From NCBI RefSeq assembly GCF_022458985.1, contig NC_061770.1, forward strand, positions 39,475,599 to 39,539,598: a DNA stretch of 64,000 nt, given 5' to 3'. Positions 49,613-61,632 of the stretch are shown in pieces. This stretch comes from Mugil cephalus. Lineage: Eukaryota; Chordata; Actinopteri; Mugiliformes; Mugilidae. A program made the translations under genes and the position numbers. A model generated the notes under the pieces. The model was not told where the DNA came from and did not search any database. It saw nothing but the letters and a program-made list of their open reading frames with translations. Within the stretch, counting starts at the first letter, position 1. Every line of letters begins with the position of its first letter.

Positions 49613-49684
49613 TGGAGATGCGGGGGATTGAACCCCGGACCTCATACATGCGAAGCATGCGCTCTACCACTGAGCTACATCCCC
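49613..49684 (-). tRNA. tRNA-Ala (anticodon CGC), intron 3 copy
   Basis: The reverse complement matches the other two Ala genes except in the T stem, where CTGGG/CCCAG has become CGGGG/CCCCG. Both changes are on opposite sides of one base pair (T-A to G-C), so pairing is kept. Acceptor GGGGATG/CATCTCC, D arm and anticodon loop TTCGCAT are unchanged. TTTTT lies just downstream on the minus strand (AAAAA at 49607-49611), a good Pol III terminator. It is antisense to m1ap and reads GCG codons. The compensated change suggests the gene has been kept functional since it diverged from the other copies. Confidence 0.96.
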
Positions 49685-51366
49685 ATGTACAACACTTGCT
49701 ATTGTCACAAAATGCCACAGTTCCTAACAATTGTAAATTCATATGTGAACAGGTCCAATAAAAGCCAGTAGATGTATACGTGGCTGTGCAACTGTAACAG
49801 GCTCAAACTGTAAAACATCATTTCTGAATTAAAATCGTTGACAAATATATTTTCAGATTAAAAGTTTGCCTAAAGCTTACGGCGGAAGCAGCCCGGCAGC
49901 CGAGACTCGTATCTCGGATGAGTAGCTCTTTCAAACTGACACTCAATCACCAATTCAGGGCTCCCCCGTCTCTCAGCATAAAAGGATTACAGCCCATTAT
50001 ATCTCCCTAATCCCCCTCCGTTTACTTGCCATCTCCCGTCCTTTTCTTCTTTTTTCACTCTTCTCAAACTGCGGCGATACGGCTCGGTGTTGTCGCCTCC
50101 AGATTTTTTGCTTTCTTTTGCCGCCTTATCGTAGAGATAAGTAGCTTTTTTACAAGAGACAGATGACGGTGGCTGTGGTTAAGACTGAAATAACATAGAT
50201 TACTGTGTGTGTGTGAATGTCCCTGTCTTTAGAGGTTCTTTCTTATTTTGTGTGTTGAGACGTCGTACGCTCTTATGTCTCCCATGTGGGGTATGAATTT
50301 GTCTCCAAGTGGTGACTCATGACTTTCCCTCTTTGATATGTATATGTGTGTGGGCTTTCCCGATATAATTTTCATTTATCATTATTTTTATCGCGCCCCG
50401 CTTCACGCAATCTGCCTCGTTTCATCAAAGCGTAAACGAGAGATGACAGGACTTTTACCTCTTTCCTTCTCTTCTCTCTCCAGCAACTTAATTACATTTT
50501 CCTCCTCCACTTCCTCCCTTTTCCTCTCTACATCTCTCCCCCTCTTTAGGGGTAGAAGCGTAATTCTCCGCTCCATTTTGTCTGTCTCGCCTCCCTCATA
50601 CTTTGCAGACTTTCTGTGAAGTATCCAATTTCCTCCTTCGCCTTTTATCTTCCCGCTTTATCTCTCTTGTATAACCAAAGATTTATGATGTATTATTCCA
50701 GATTTATTGTGCTGTTCAGCTTAACCGGCTGTGAAGCCTCAAAACGTGGGACATCTCATTGGATTGAAGCTAAAATGTCACTTGGATAAAAGTCTGTAGC
50801 TGTGTAACGTAGATAATTTGCCTCAGTTTGCCTCAAAAATAGTAGGAAAAAAAACGCATAAAATCATGATGAGCATGTAAAATCACAACATATTATTCAA
50901 TAAGCATGACTAAGCTATATGAATAGTGAATGGAGGATGTCCTCAGTTTTAACAATCTTCATCAAGTCACAATTAAGTACAGCCCCCAGTTGCCAAGATT
51001 GTGGGTGTTCTGCATTGTGTAATTTGAACCGTTACACTGCCTGGAGTTTTTTTTTTTTCCTTTTCCTTATCTCTGTGGCTGCCACCCCGAATAAGTGATG
51101 CTCTTTTTTGTTTAAAAGCGTTCTCCGTCTCCTTATTTGCCTCCTTCAGAACACCTAAGCCATTCCCATACCCCACACAGTTGCACTTGGATTAGCGCAC
51201 ATCCCGCAAATACATTTTGAGTCGGAAGTATAATGAATGCGAACATTTATCTCCCTTGAGAGTAGGATTATAATCCGGCGGCCCGCAGCCAAGAATTATG
51301 AAAGGGTAGGGCGAATCTTCTTCCTGAGGCCTCGCGATGACTCATATTTCTTGTACTGCGTTGCTA

Positions 51367-51400
51367 TAATGATGTGAAACTTTATCTGTCCCCAGAGGCA
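51367..51400 (+). repeat. Short ACTTTATCTGTCCCC motif
   Basis: AAACTTTATCTGTCCCCAGA followed by GGCAACC resembles the starts at 14829 and 47768. Nothing recognisable follows, so this may be a very truncated retroposon end. Confidence 0.35.
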
Positions 51401-51764
51401 ACCGCCTTTCTTGCGAGGCCTCCTCTCCACGAGAAGTTAAGACTTACAGTGCAGTAAAAAAAATAAAAAAAAAACGTCTTGATAGAATGAATTCCAAGAA
51501 TGAAAGCTTGGAACTGTATTAACCGTGGTCATCTGGAGTGCATCCGTCCCTGCATCCCGGGCCCAAATAAGGAGCTCTGGGAAAGTTTCTGAGGTGAGGG
51601 AGGCTGTGTTTTGTTACCTTGAGACGGACGAAACCAAGCAACAAGGATCAACTCGTTCATAACTTTAGAAGTCCTCACCAATCCTGGGTGTCTGGTGCAG
51701 GAAACCAGTGCAAGGATAAATGCATTGTCATGGAGTGCAAGCAGCCTTTTAATATGTATGCAGC

Positions 51765-52305
51765 CACGAGAATAGAGGGTATGCATTGACGGCCGCGCCC
51801 CCCTGAGTGGAAAAAACACAGTGAAATGTAGCAGTGAATACAGAGAGACCAGGAAAAATGTGGATTATCAGATAAAATTAAGGAAAATTTCGCTCGACAA
51901 TGATCCATACGAACCAGTGTGTGTTTAGAAAAGTGGATTAGCCTCAGTTTTAGTAAGTTTTAGGTCATTTTAGTTATGATAAATGTAGCTAAATAAAAGA
52001 TGCTAACGCTAAGATCTTTACTGAGAAGTAACGTTAGCCATAAAATACTGTAGCGTCTGACCAGACGATGAAAGGAAAACAAGTAGTGATCACAAATATT
52101 AAAAAGTTTTATTGGTATTCATTGTTGGAACATCCACAAACTTATCTGACAGCCAGAACGTAACTTAAGAAGTAACTTAAGGTATGACTTCATCAAAAAA
52201 TCTAAACACCTATGATTCAAACTAATGCTGCTAATCTTCATGATCAGCTGTCACTTTTTGCCACTCAGTGGCCGTAACCATGGAGACTTTGCTAGTTGTC
52301 GTCAC
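51765..52305 (-). repeat. Dispersed repeat family B, copy 2 (inverted)
   Basis: In reverse complement it runs parallel to 12226-13005. The matching blocks are the CCCCCTGAGTGG stretch near 51800, CGACAATGATCCATACGAAC near 51895, GATAAATGTAGCT near 51978, GAGAAGTAACGTTAGCC near 52023, AGCCAGAACGTAACTTAAGA near 52151 and CTCAGTGGCCGTAACCATGG near 52265. It is about 240 bases shorter than copy 1. Confidence 0.75.
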
Positions 52306-52980
52306 GTGCATACCCTCGATTACTTCAGGAAAAATCTGTACCGTCAACAGGTGTGTCAACCCAGCAAAGACTATGGCCACATACGTTCTGTGCCTGGATG
52401 AAAGGAAATAACTCCTCCAGGATGTCACCACTAGCAATAGTCAGCAGGGCTCCATCTAGAGCCATAGATGCTTATGGTCTGTCTGACGCATGGCCTCACA
52501 GACCTTACACCCAACCGTCTATCTGTGCTTCCTGGTTGTCCATGGAAATTAAGAAGACCTGCCGGGCAGAACGGACTAAACTGCTGAAAAGACTGAGGCC
52601 ACGTCCACACGTACGAAAACAATCCAAAAACGACCCGGTTTTCCTTGGCATCGTGTCAAGTATTTCTCTGTAGATGTCGATCCATTTGCGAAACTGCATA
52701 TAGTTGTGGAAAGACTGTACTACGTATCCCAGGCCCATTAGTGGCGTTTCTGCTAGAGACCTCAACCAAGCATGGAGCATCAACCTTGAACGCCGTATAC
52801 AAACATACATTTCGGATCAGAGTTCATAATCCTTTTAAGCTCTTGGTAGTGGCGAAGCAACAGCAAATACTGGACCCAGCCACCCAACAAGGGTCAATAT
52901 CTGATGCAGCACCGTCACAAACCTGTAGTCCACCATTAATGTTGTTGCTGTTATGAGACGTCTGGGGCTAGAGGGTCAAG
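52306..52980. other. Probable transposon-derived segment, unclassified
   Basis: GAGGCCACGTCCACACGTAC at about 52597 resembles a terminal inverted repeat common in fish DNA elements, but the partner end is not seen. Long but interrupted minus-strand reading frames cross the segment (a 101-codon frame at 52505-52810, then stops, then ALLTIASGDILEELFPF). They resemble no protein I can name. It directly follows family B copy 2. Confidence 0.35.
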
Positions 52981-54889
52981 GGGCACATCTATTTCACCCT
53001 GGGACCTGGATTCAAAAGGGTTCCAGTCTCAATAAGATCTGGATCCGTCATTGACGGCAGGTAGAACCATGCAAGACCTATGCACTTTCTTACTTTTTAC
53101 CTCTACCAAAGCGGTTCCACAAAGGACTTAGGGTTAAGGGTGTTTGAATCTCCTGGTAACTGATGTATTTCAGTTTAGATTTGTAATTATTTTACAAAAA
53201 CAGAATTCAAATGAGACAAAATCCATCGTCCCACTTCTGCGCCAAAATTTATTCCTAAGTTTATCTCAAGTTCACGGTTCATCGCTGTTTGAAAAACATG
53301 GCACCATTACTTTACCGCTCTGTTTCCAAATGTTACACACTAGTTTTCTGTGTGGTACTTGTGTTTTTTAGTTTTTTGTTGATGTCGTGAAAACACTGTC
53401 TGGTTCTAATTAATTTCACAATTCCTAAGGTTAAAAAAATATATATATATTTATTTTGGCACGGATTTTGTGAAACGTGCAGTTCACCAGAGAATGACAA
53501 ACACCATTCCTACATTTTTGTGTAATTGCTTCTGTTAAAAAAACAACAACTCTTTCCACCAGACTTTTCCTTCTCTGCCACCATTACGACCGCACACCTG
53601 CGGTTCTGTCTTTCAACCCGGGGTCATTTTTCTCCCTCTCTTTCCTATTCCTCTCCGTCTCTCGCGTTCGCTTTTCCATCACAGTCAGCTCTCCGGTTTA
53701 GTGCGCTGCGGTAAAAAGCGCACAGAGGTGCTCCGGAGGAAACCCCACCCACCCCTGCTGATACAATCGCACACAAAGAACTGGAGCTACTGCAAAAAAA
53801 AAAAAAAAATCATACAGCACACTCTCAGATAATTTATGCTGCAAAACGGGGGCTGAAAGAATGATTTGTCCCGTGACAGGTTTGTGACTGCGCCACACAC
53901 ACGGTGACAAGGTCAGGCTGTTCGCACCTCTGAATTAGCCGAGCAGCAGGTGGTCGTGCAGATGGAGGCTGGCATCACCGCTCACACCGGGATGTGGAAG
54001 CTATTAGTCGCACACGGAGACGGGCCGGTTGCTTCGCATCGCGCACAAACTGAAGCGTGATGTTTTCTCTTTGTTTTCGCCCGCCTCTACGTACTTAACT
54101 GATGTTTTTCATCAAAAGGCCGTGAGAAAGCGGCGCCGCTAGATACAGTCGTGACGGAGAACTTGAAACAAAAGGGTGGGGATTCGAGATGTTTTTCTGC
54201 AGTTGTGGTTGGCAGTTATATATTTTCTTCTGCCAAAACAAACTGATTCTGTAATTGCTGTTTGTTGGTGGAGTGCGCAGAACAACAGATGGTCGGTCGG
54301 CGGGTTTGGCGAGAGGGCGAGTGGAGATAAAAGTGAAACTAAGAAGTGGTTCCTCGGTGGTTCACCAGCTATTACGCAGCCAGAGAGCGTTGTTGCACTC
54401 GCTCCTCTCCTTCCTACCTGCCTCTGTGTGATACCGCCCCGCTCCGTCAATCACATCGCCCCTCGGCTCTCGGCGCTCCCGGGATCAGAGGATGGAGATT
54501 TCTGCTTCTGAAAGTCAGAAGTATTGAGGTGGAAAATTGAAGAGAAAGTCAAGGATTCTTTGGTCCTTTCTTGTGGCGCTCCGCGTTTTTTTTCTTCTTT
54601 TGTCGCTGACCATGACCTATGAATGTGAAAGATATTCGCTGTGTGACGTGATGCGTTTAAACCAGCTTAGCTTTAATTCCGGTGCGAAGAAAAATGCCAC
54701 CTTCCAGGATTAGCTTATCTCCGAACCTCATCGTCTCAATTTCAGCGTCCGTTTTATTTGCCCAAGGTTAGTAAATACCTTCGCGAGCACCATCATTAGC
54801 CCAATCTCCTGCATCTAAAAACTAATCTCTGCCTTTTCCAAATAGCACTTTCTAATCTTCTTTCTTCCTAATGTCGCTTCTCTATTGAC

Positions 54890-55150
54890 CACTTAACGGC
54901 CTACGTCACTGTGACGTCACAACATTAGCTGGAGGCCGAACGCTGTCACTGTATTTTTGGTGCCAAACCCAAAAAACCAAAGACATTAACTTTGTATTTT
55001 CTTGGACATTAACAGCCGCTACCAGTTAATACTAATGCTAAATGCTAGGTAACGCAACATTAGTTGTGTGTTTCAGGGGTTTCCAAGCTGAAGTTGCTTC
55101 ACTGCTTTACTCTCTACGGTGTTTACGTCTTTGTAGGAGACGTTTCACTT
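54890..55150 (+). repeat. Dispersed repeat with GTGACGTCAC core, copy 2
   Basis: CGGCCTACGTCACTGTGACG, AACGCTGTCACTGTATTTTT and GGTAACGCAACATTAG are diverged counterparts of 45165-45360. Identity is moderate and the boundaries are uncertain. Confidence 0.4.
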
Positions 55151-56227
55151 GATAAAGACTCTCTGTTCATATCAAATGATTCTATTGCAAATCTTTCACA
55201 TGTCCATTCAAGGCATTGTTCTAGGCGTCTTACGATTTACATGTCTTCAACTTTTCCGTGACTTAGGCCGTGAAGGCGTCTGTACGCACACCCTCTTTAT
55301 CTCTTTTTACTCTGTTGCTGCTGTTTCTCAGAATTCTTTTCCCCTATTTGGTCGTTCTAGGTCTCATTTACAGACGACTTCTCTAACCACGCGTTGGCAA
55401 AAGAGCAAAATTGCTGCTTCCTGTGTCTTCCTTTCTTCTTCGTCTGTATCTGAGCATGTGCGCCTCGCTCTCGTTTCTCTGATTTTTCCTTCTGCTTCAG
55501 CCCGTTGACTGTCACCTCTGCAGTCTCTCTTTTACAGGTTTTCTCTGCCACTCATGATCTTTCCTCACCACTCACGTAAAGTCATAAAGTCGCACGCGTC
55601 CGTGGTCGTACTTGGTCTGACGACAGAAGTGCGCGGCGCTTTAATGATTCCTGCAACTTTTCATAACTGCGACTGTCATCGCCATCGTTGGGACCTTTTC
55701 CAAGATATTTCACGTCATCTTCTTCTTTTTTTTTCCAGACCTTTTATGTGCTGCTATGAAAGTCTGTCCTCTTGTCCTTTTCAAGTGGTTCAAAGAAACC
55801 GACCAGCTCCATAGTTTCTGAGCGTGTCCTCCTCTTCCGTCCGACCATTTTCTATTTCTAGACCCTTGATTTGCCATCGCTTCACTTCGATTGAAGACTA
55901 GAAGGTGTTCGATTGTGTTTCCGGTCCCTGGGAAACTGACAAATCTCATCAAACTCGAAGCTCTTCTTGTTATTTTTAATAATTGTTCGCTGCACAATGA
56001 AGCGGTGGACGTTAATGAGATATTTAACGAGCTCCCGCCGAGCTGCTCTCTCTACCTCGCCAGCAATCATTTGTCAGCGAAAGGATCATCTCGTCCTTTT
56101 CAAGTGTCTGTCGCCTTTAATTGTACCTTTGACCTCACGGCTGTAACAGAAGTGACTGCGAGGCAATTATCACACAGACACTCGTGTCTCCAACCAGATG
56201 ATCAATGTCCTACAGAGTTACTTCACA

Positions 56228-56490
56228 ATCAGAATCAGAATCAGAATTGCTTTATCAATCCCAGGGAGAAATTGCTTGTCATTGCTGCTATTGCTATATA
56301 TATATATAAGTGCTATATATATAAGTGTACAAGTGTTCAGAACAAAGAGCAATGTAGGCAATAAGAATAAGTAGACAGTCAGAACAAGAATACTTGCATC
56401 ACTGTTAAAAATATAAAAAATATGTACAAGTATATGAAGTGAAAGTGAACATGAGTTATTGCATAATATCGGTATAAATAAGGGTTATAA
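56228..56490 (+). repeat. Retroposon-like 3' segment (AATCAGAATCAGAATTGC type)
   Basis: It starts AATCAGAATCAGAATTGCTT then TATCAATCCCAGGGAGAAAT, a motif I know from abundant LINE-derived repeats of fish. It continues through TA-rich sequence (including ATATATATATATAAGTG twice). No reverse-transcriptase frame is present. Confidence 0.6.
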
Positions 56491-58202
56491 ATAAATATGT
56501 TTTATCCAGTGAGCTCTTCATCATTAATGTTCACGTAGCTAAAAGCAGCATCAAACTGACAACGCCAGTTTAAGTAAACCTGAAAAGCTTCCTCAGTGGA
56601 GGGTGAAGATAAAGGTTTTGTCAAACAGTTTTTTACATGGAAAAAAAAGTTCTTGCAAATAAATAGACATTTTTAAAACCAAAACAGTTCTAAATAACTT
56701 AAAACTGAAGAAAGAAGTCTGAAGTGTTGCTTTTTTTTGACATTTGAATACAGTCCAGAAAGGATCGGGCTCCATTTTACAACTGGTTTCAGAGATTCTA
56801 GTAAAATTTAAAATCTTGTAGTAATGACAATATCAGTGGCAACAGATGAAGTCACTGTCACAGTCTCTCACAGTTTGGTGAGGAGAAAAAATCAACTAAT
56901 TGTGACACGTAATATATAGGACACTTTTACAGCTCTAATATGAAGTAAATGTTAATTACGCTAGCTTCATTAACATTATAGTGTTAGTAGCTACAGTGTT
57001 TCCCATCGGCCCCTGAAAGCATCTCTCCTCACCCCAAAGACTTATTTTAACCTCAGGGAGAAAACAACATGGACAATAAAGCTATTTGTGTTGTTACGTA
57101 ACAAACATTGACATCACAACCACTTTATAAAACCTGTTTGTGCTCTAGATTTTTTAGACCATGGAGATTTAAAATTATTTACAGAGAGTTGTTCAGAACC
57201 CAGAGGAAAAGACGTAACGTGAACTAGCTTAACTTTATTAAGTTATGTTAAGTTTGTAAATTAGGTTTATTTGCAGATACTTCATTTAATCATTAGTCCC
57301 TAGAATATCACGTCTCAACGCCGTCATGTTTAATACTCCTGTACATGAACTGTACAGCATGATGATCCTATTTTATGTATAATTAAAAAACAATGTCAAA
57401 GTGTTCAGAAATCTTGTGGGAACAAGTGATGGCTACAACCATACAACAACAAAATGATCAAAAGTCTAAAGTAAAGCATTTCAGAGATATTTGTAATAAT
57501 CTCCAAGGCATTTTAGAAACACAAATTGAAATATAATGTCACTGTTGTGCCATTTTCCACATAAATAAAACCCTAAGAAGGATGTAACATCAAACCCGCC
57601 ATGAAAGACGTGTCTCATTAGTCAACCCTCTCCTCTTGTATCTCTTGTCGTACGTTCCCCTCTTTCTTCTCTCCTCTGGTTCTTCCTCCTCTAAGATGAC
57701 AGATAAGGGGGCGGTTCTTTCCCGTCGTCCCCTCGTCCTCCTCGAGTGTCCGCCTGTTTTAATTGTCCCTGCGACCGCACGGCTTCAGTGAGAAGTGACT
57801 GTGAGACAATGAGGTCACACAGCCGCTGGTTTGTCGAGCGCTCATGTCTGCAGCGAGATGATCAATGTCCTATTTGTCACGGTCTCAAAAAAACGACTTC
57901 AATGAGCCATTCATCATTAATGTTCACACAGACACGCTGACAGGCCGGCACAGGCTCTGCGCTGTCTCTGGGAGTTAAATCTGGATGTCAGAGGGAAATT
58001 CCCGAGACAGACGTTCATCACTTCCTTGGTGTTTACGTACACTCGTGTGAAGCTGGTGTCAGGGGGAGGCACGGTGACAGCAGCGTCGCTTCGTCTCCGC
58101 ATTCATTTGACACACCGGTGCATTTTTTTATTCGTTATATAAACATAGTTACCTGTTACTACTGGTAGCTACTTTTTAATGAGATAATACTTTTCTGATA
58201 AG
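56491..58202. other. Unassigned sequence inside m1ap intron 3
   Basis: No exon, RNA or repeat is recognised. GATGATCAATGTCCTA occurs at both 57857 and 56198, in stretches that share further words (CTGCGACCGCACGGCTTCAG versus TTGACCTCACGGCTGTAACA). This hints at an old local duplication. Confidence 0.35.
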
Positions 58203-59240
58203 TAGGGATTGGCATCGATAAGACATTATTGATACCGATGACATTATCGATCCGATTCTGCGTTTCTATTATTGTTGTTGTTGTTGTTGTATTTACTTTT
58301 ATTGTTGTTTCATCCCCATCCCCATGTATTTTAAGATGCATTAGTTAATATAACTGAAATGTAAAGGTGTCCGTGTAATTGTGTGTAGTGTTGTATTTCT
58401 ATTTGTTTAGTTTTATGTTTATGTTTAAAATGAAAAAAACTTAATAAAGAGAGTTGGAAAAACGAAATTACAATGCTGAATAAGTTGCACGTTATGCTGT
58501 CACAGTCCCTTCTGGACAAGTGAAGCCACACTTTAGATTGTTTCAGTCTCTCCGCCATCATGTCGACTCAGCGTCACGTGATGCTAATGACCTGCTTCGA
58601 CCATCGACTGTTTATACTGTGGACAAACCCATCGTGACGTCACCCGTCGGATTCTGAACCTCGAAAATGAAGCCCAAGGCGGGCGGAGCCCACAGGACGC
58701 CATGTTGGATGGAGCTTCACTCCACCCACACGCGGATACTCCAAATATGGACCCGCCCATCCAGCTCTCTGCTACTAGTTAGCTCAGGCTGCCATCTGTC
58801 ACTCAAAGAGAGAACGCCCTTAATTATGCAGAATTTTTAAAACTTAAATAAAAACTAAACAAATGAGTTACAAAAAAAAGAAATCACCCTTGTTGTCATG
58901 AATAGGGAAATAAACTGTTGAGACCAAAACCATTTTTGAACCAGGCTGTAAACATGTTTAATAATGCTGTAAAGTTGGGCTTTTTAGGAGATTTGCTCCT
59001 TTTTGGAGCCTCAAGTGGCCACTTGATGAACTGCATTTTTTTTTTACGTTTCCGTGAGAGATTCTCCTTCTTCTTCTTTTGTTTCGTGGCGGTTGGCAAA
59101 CAACTTTTACATGCATTACCGCCACCATCTGGACTGGGATGTAAAGATTGGACACAAAATGTATCACTAAGGGGAATCGATAAGCATGAAAGCTAATGAT
59201 ATCAATGAATTGCACCTGTTGGAAACGATGCCCATCCCTA
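58203..59240. mobile_element. DNA element with TAGGGAT..GGCATCG inverted ends
   Basis: TAGGGATTGGCATCG at 58203-58217 and the reverse complement of the last 15 bases (CGATGCCCATCCCTA) agree at 14 of 15 positions. The element is 1038 bp and has no transposase frame. An internal stretch (about 58600-58760: TATACTGTGGACAAACCCAT, CGTGACGTCACCCGTCGGAT) and another near 59083-59150 (GTGGCGGTTGGCAAAC..CCGCCACCATCTGGACTGG) resemble separate common fish repeats, so it seems composite. The flanking 8-mers are only partly alike, leaving a hAT assignment unproven. Confidence 0.65.
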
Positions 59241-59643
59241 GTCTTAAGTGAGAAAAGTATTACGCAACATATCTTGCTCTGGGAATTGTCAAGTTGATTT
59301 CCTTTCTGGGAAATGCCTACTCAGCCAGCTTAAAGCAGGTTAGATGCCATTCCCCAACCTCACATAGGTGCAGTTTGCTAACAAAAGTATAGTTAGAGCA
59401 TAGTAGTACTTTGTTTGTTGCATGTTCCTCGTCCTCGTAGAAACACACTAGTCTTGCTACTCCCACATGAGGTTTCATGCAAACCATCCTGCATCCTACA
59501 ACTCAACCCCCAACCCCCAGGTCTTGTAGGCGACACTGGTCAAAGGCTGAACCCAATGAATTTTACAGGAGAGAAAAGAGACGACTAAGCATATTTGGAA
59601 GATTGATAACATCCCTCCGTTCCGTTAGCGGTAACAGATTATT

Positions 59644-59687
59644 CTGCGCAGTGTCAGGAAGGAGCTTTCCCAGCTGACACTGTGCAG
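59644..59687. other. Perfect-stem hairpin, 14 bp
   Basis: CTGCGCAGTGTCAG and CTGACACTGTGCAG are inverted repeats separated by 16 bases. All 14 positions pair, one as G·U in RNA. No known small-RNA family is recognised, and no T-run that would suggest a Pol III transcript follows immediately. Confidence 0.5.
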
Positions 59688-61159
59688 GGTGGACCAGTCC
59701 ACCTCAGCCCTGCGTCACACCGCACTAACACAACAATCTAGGATCATCAATTAACAGACGTGGCTTTGGTTTGTGTGAGGGAGCAGCAGAGGTTGTCATA
59801 TAACTCAAAATCTGGCTGTTTATATCCAGTTATATAAGATGTACTTGTAGGATAATGGAGCCACCTTTTGACAATAAGTCAGGTTGTTTTTATTGCACCA
59901 ACATAACCAAGAGAATTGAGATCCATAACAAAATAGCACCAAAACAAGATTATTATAAAAATTAAACGAAATATGTTCTTTTATATGGATAAATAGACAT
60001 TTAACAGACCGACACTTGATCTGATTTAACACTTTAATGTAGGAGAAACAAGTCCAAATTATCGACGTTTTAATCTTTTAATGCGAACTTCAAATTGAAG
60101 TCTCCATTACCGCGGCGCTTCTTGAATTACAAAGTGATCGGCAAAATCTTCCACGAGGATTCCCACCGTTACCAGCGTCCATTATCTGTATCTGGAGAAG
60201 CTGATCCATATCTAAATGGGATGAAAACAGGGCGGAGGAGGAGAGCTCGGCTTCCTCTTCTAGTAGAGCATTAGTGTCATTAGCTAATGCTGCATTGGTC
60301 GATGGCCGGCGAGGATGATGTGCTCCTCCTAATGCATAAAGTAAAAGGAAGCATTACCAGACTGGGGCCTCGGAGAGCGGAGGCTTAGAGGAAGAGCTGG
60401 ATGAGAGCAGGAGGCCGGGAGGAAGAGCATCGCTCACTGAAAGCAAGTAATGTAGTTATACCCTCCCTTACAGAGCAAAAATAAAAGCCTTTCAGGTCAG
60501 CGACAGAAACAAACATAGACAACATCCGCGGGGCCTCGAGAGCTGCAGGTGCCTTCTTTTTCAACGTCTGATTGAAGGAAGTTAAATGTGACAGTCCCAC
60601 TTTTAACGGGGGCTGCGAGGAGGAAGAACATGAAAACTCTCAGCAGCCATTTGTTTCAGTGAAAACCACCTCCTGGGAAATTACAGCGAAACAAGAATCA
60701 GTACGTTTCCATCTTGATCAGACTGCGTTTTTTATGGTTATATGTGTGTGTATCTGTTGCAGATTTGTTTGCTTTTCTCCAACAAGCAACAGCACCAAAG
60801 ATTTAGCCATTAAATGAAGCAGTGGTGCTGGTCATTTTCTTACCTGGAGTCTCGTGAGTGGGTGTTAGCCGACTGTGGACAGACGTCATTTGTAGTTTCT
60901 ACCCAATATTCACTGACATTGGACTTTATGAAGCTCAGCGGAAGATAATCTGGATCTTCAACATTTAATTGTTCTACTACGTTCACCAGATCATGCTTAG
61001 CTTTGTCAGCCTCGTATTTGGTTCACAGACTGAGAGTAAAGTAACAGCAACAAGACTGAAGTAAAAGGCCGAACACTTTGAGTTTGAACCAGTGGCAGCT
61101 GTAAGCTCTTAACAATAACTCTTCATACCTGTAGATGGCAGTAGTCTGTATTTATTAAT

Positions 61160-61632
61160 GATGTTCGATACCACCGATTTCCTTTCCGATCCGATACTGT
61201 TTAAAATTCAGGCTGGTATCAGCGATACTGGGCAGAGTAATTAATGAATTTATTATAACATATATGGAGCTGATGCCGTAAAAGAAAAAACAAACAGACG
61301 ACGCAAATGTACAAAATATGTGAAAATCCTGTTTCAAACACTACAAAAAAGTAACATAATAATAACATTAAAACTATTTAATAATAATTATTGTTTACCT
61401 AAGAAGACCTACCATAAAATCAAAACCTGCGTCTTAATTCTCTCCTCTTCTGTCCACCTCATCATAAACGCCTCATGTTCTGTGTTGTGGTTTGTTGTGT
61501 TGCCAGAACTCAATAGTTTAGCTACTTTCCACTGTGTCGCTACATTAACTCGAAAGTATCGATATTTTGATTCGAGAATCGATTTTAGAGCCTAAAGACC
61601 TGGTATCACAAGTATCGATATTTCAGTATCGA
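61160..61632 (-). repeat. Dispersed repeat family D, copy 2 (inverted)
   Basis: In reverse complement it runs from GATACTGAAATATCGATACT through CTCTAAAATCGATTCTCGAA and AACAAACCACAACACAGAAC to TTTTCACATATTTTGTACAT, parallel to 18816-19135. It continues further to a second GATACTG/GGTATCAGCGATACTGGG region. This copy is longer than copy 1 and lacks a coding frame. Confidence 0.75.

Noticed and set aside
55891-56364. 157-codon plus-strand frame
   Set aside because: It runs into a retroposon-like repeat and a TA tract, and its sequence shows no domain I recognise.
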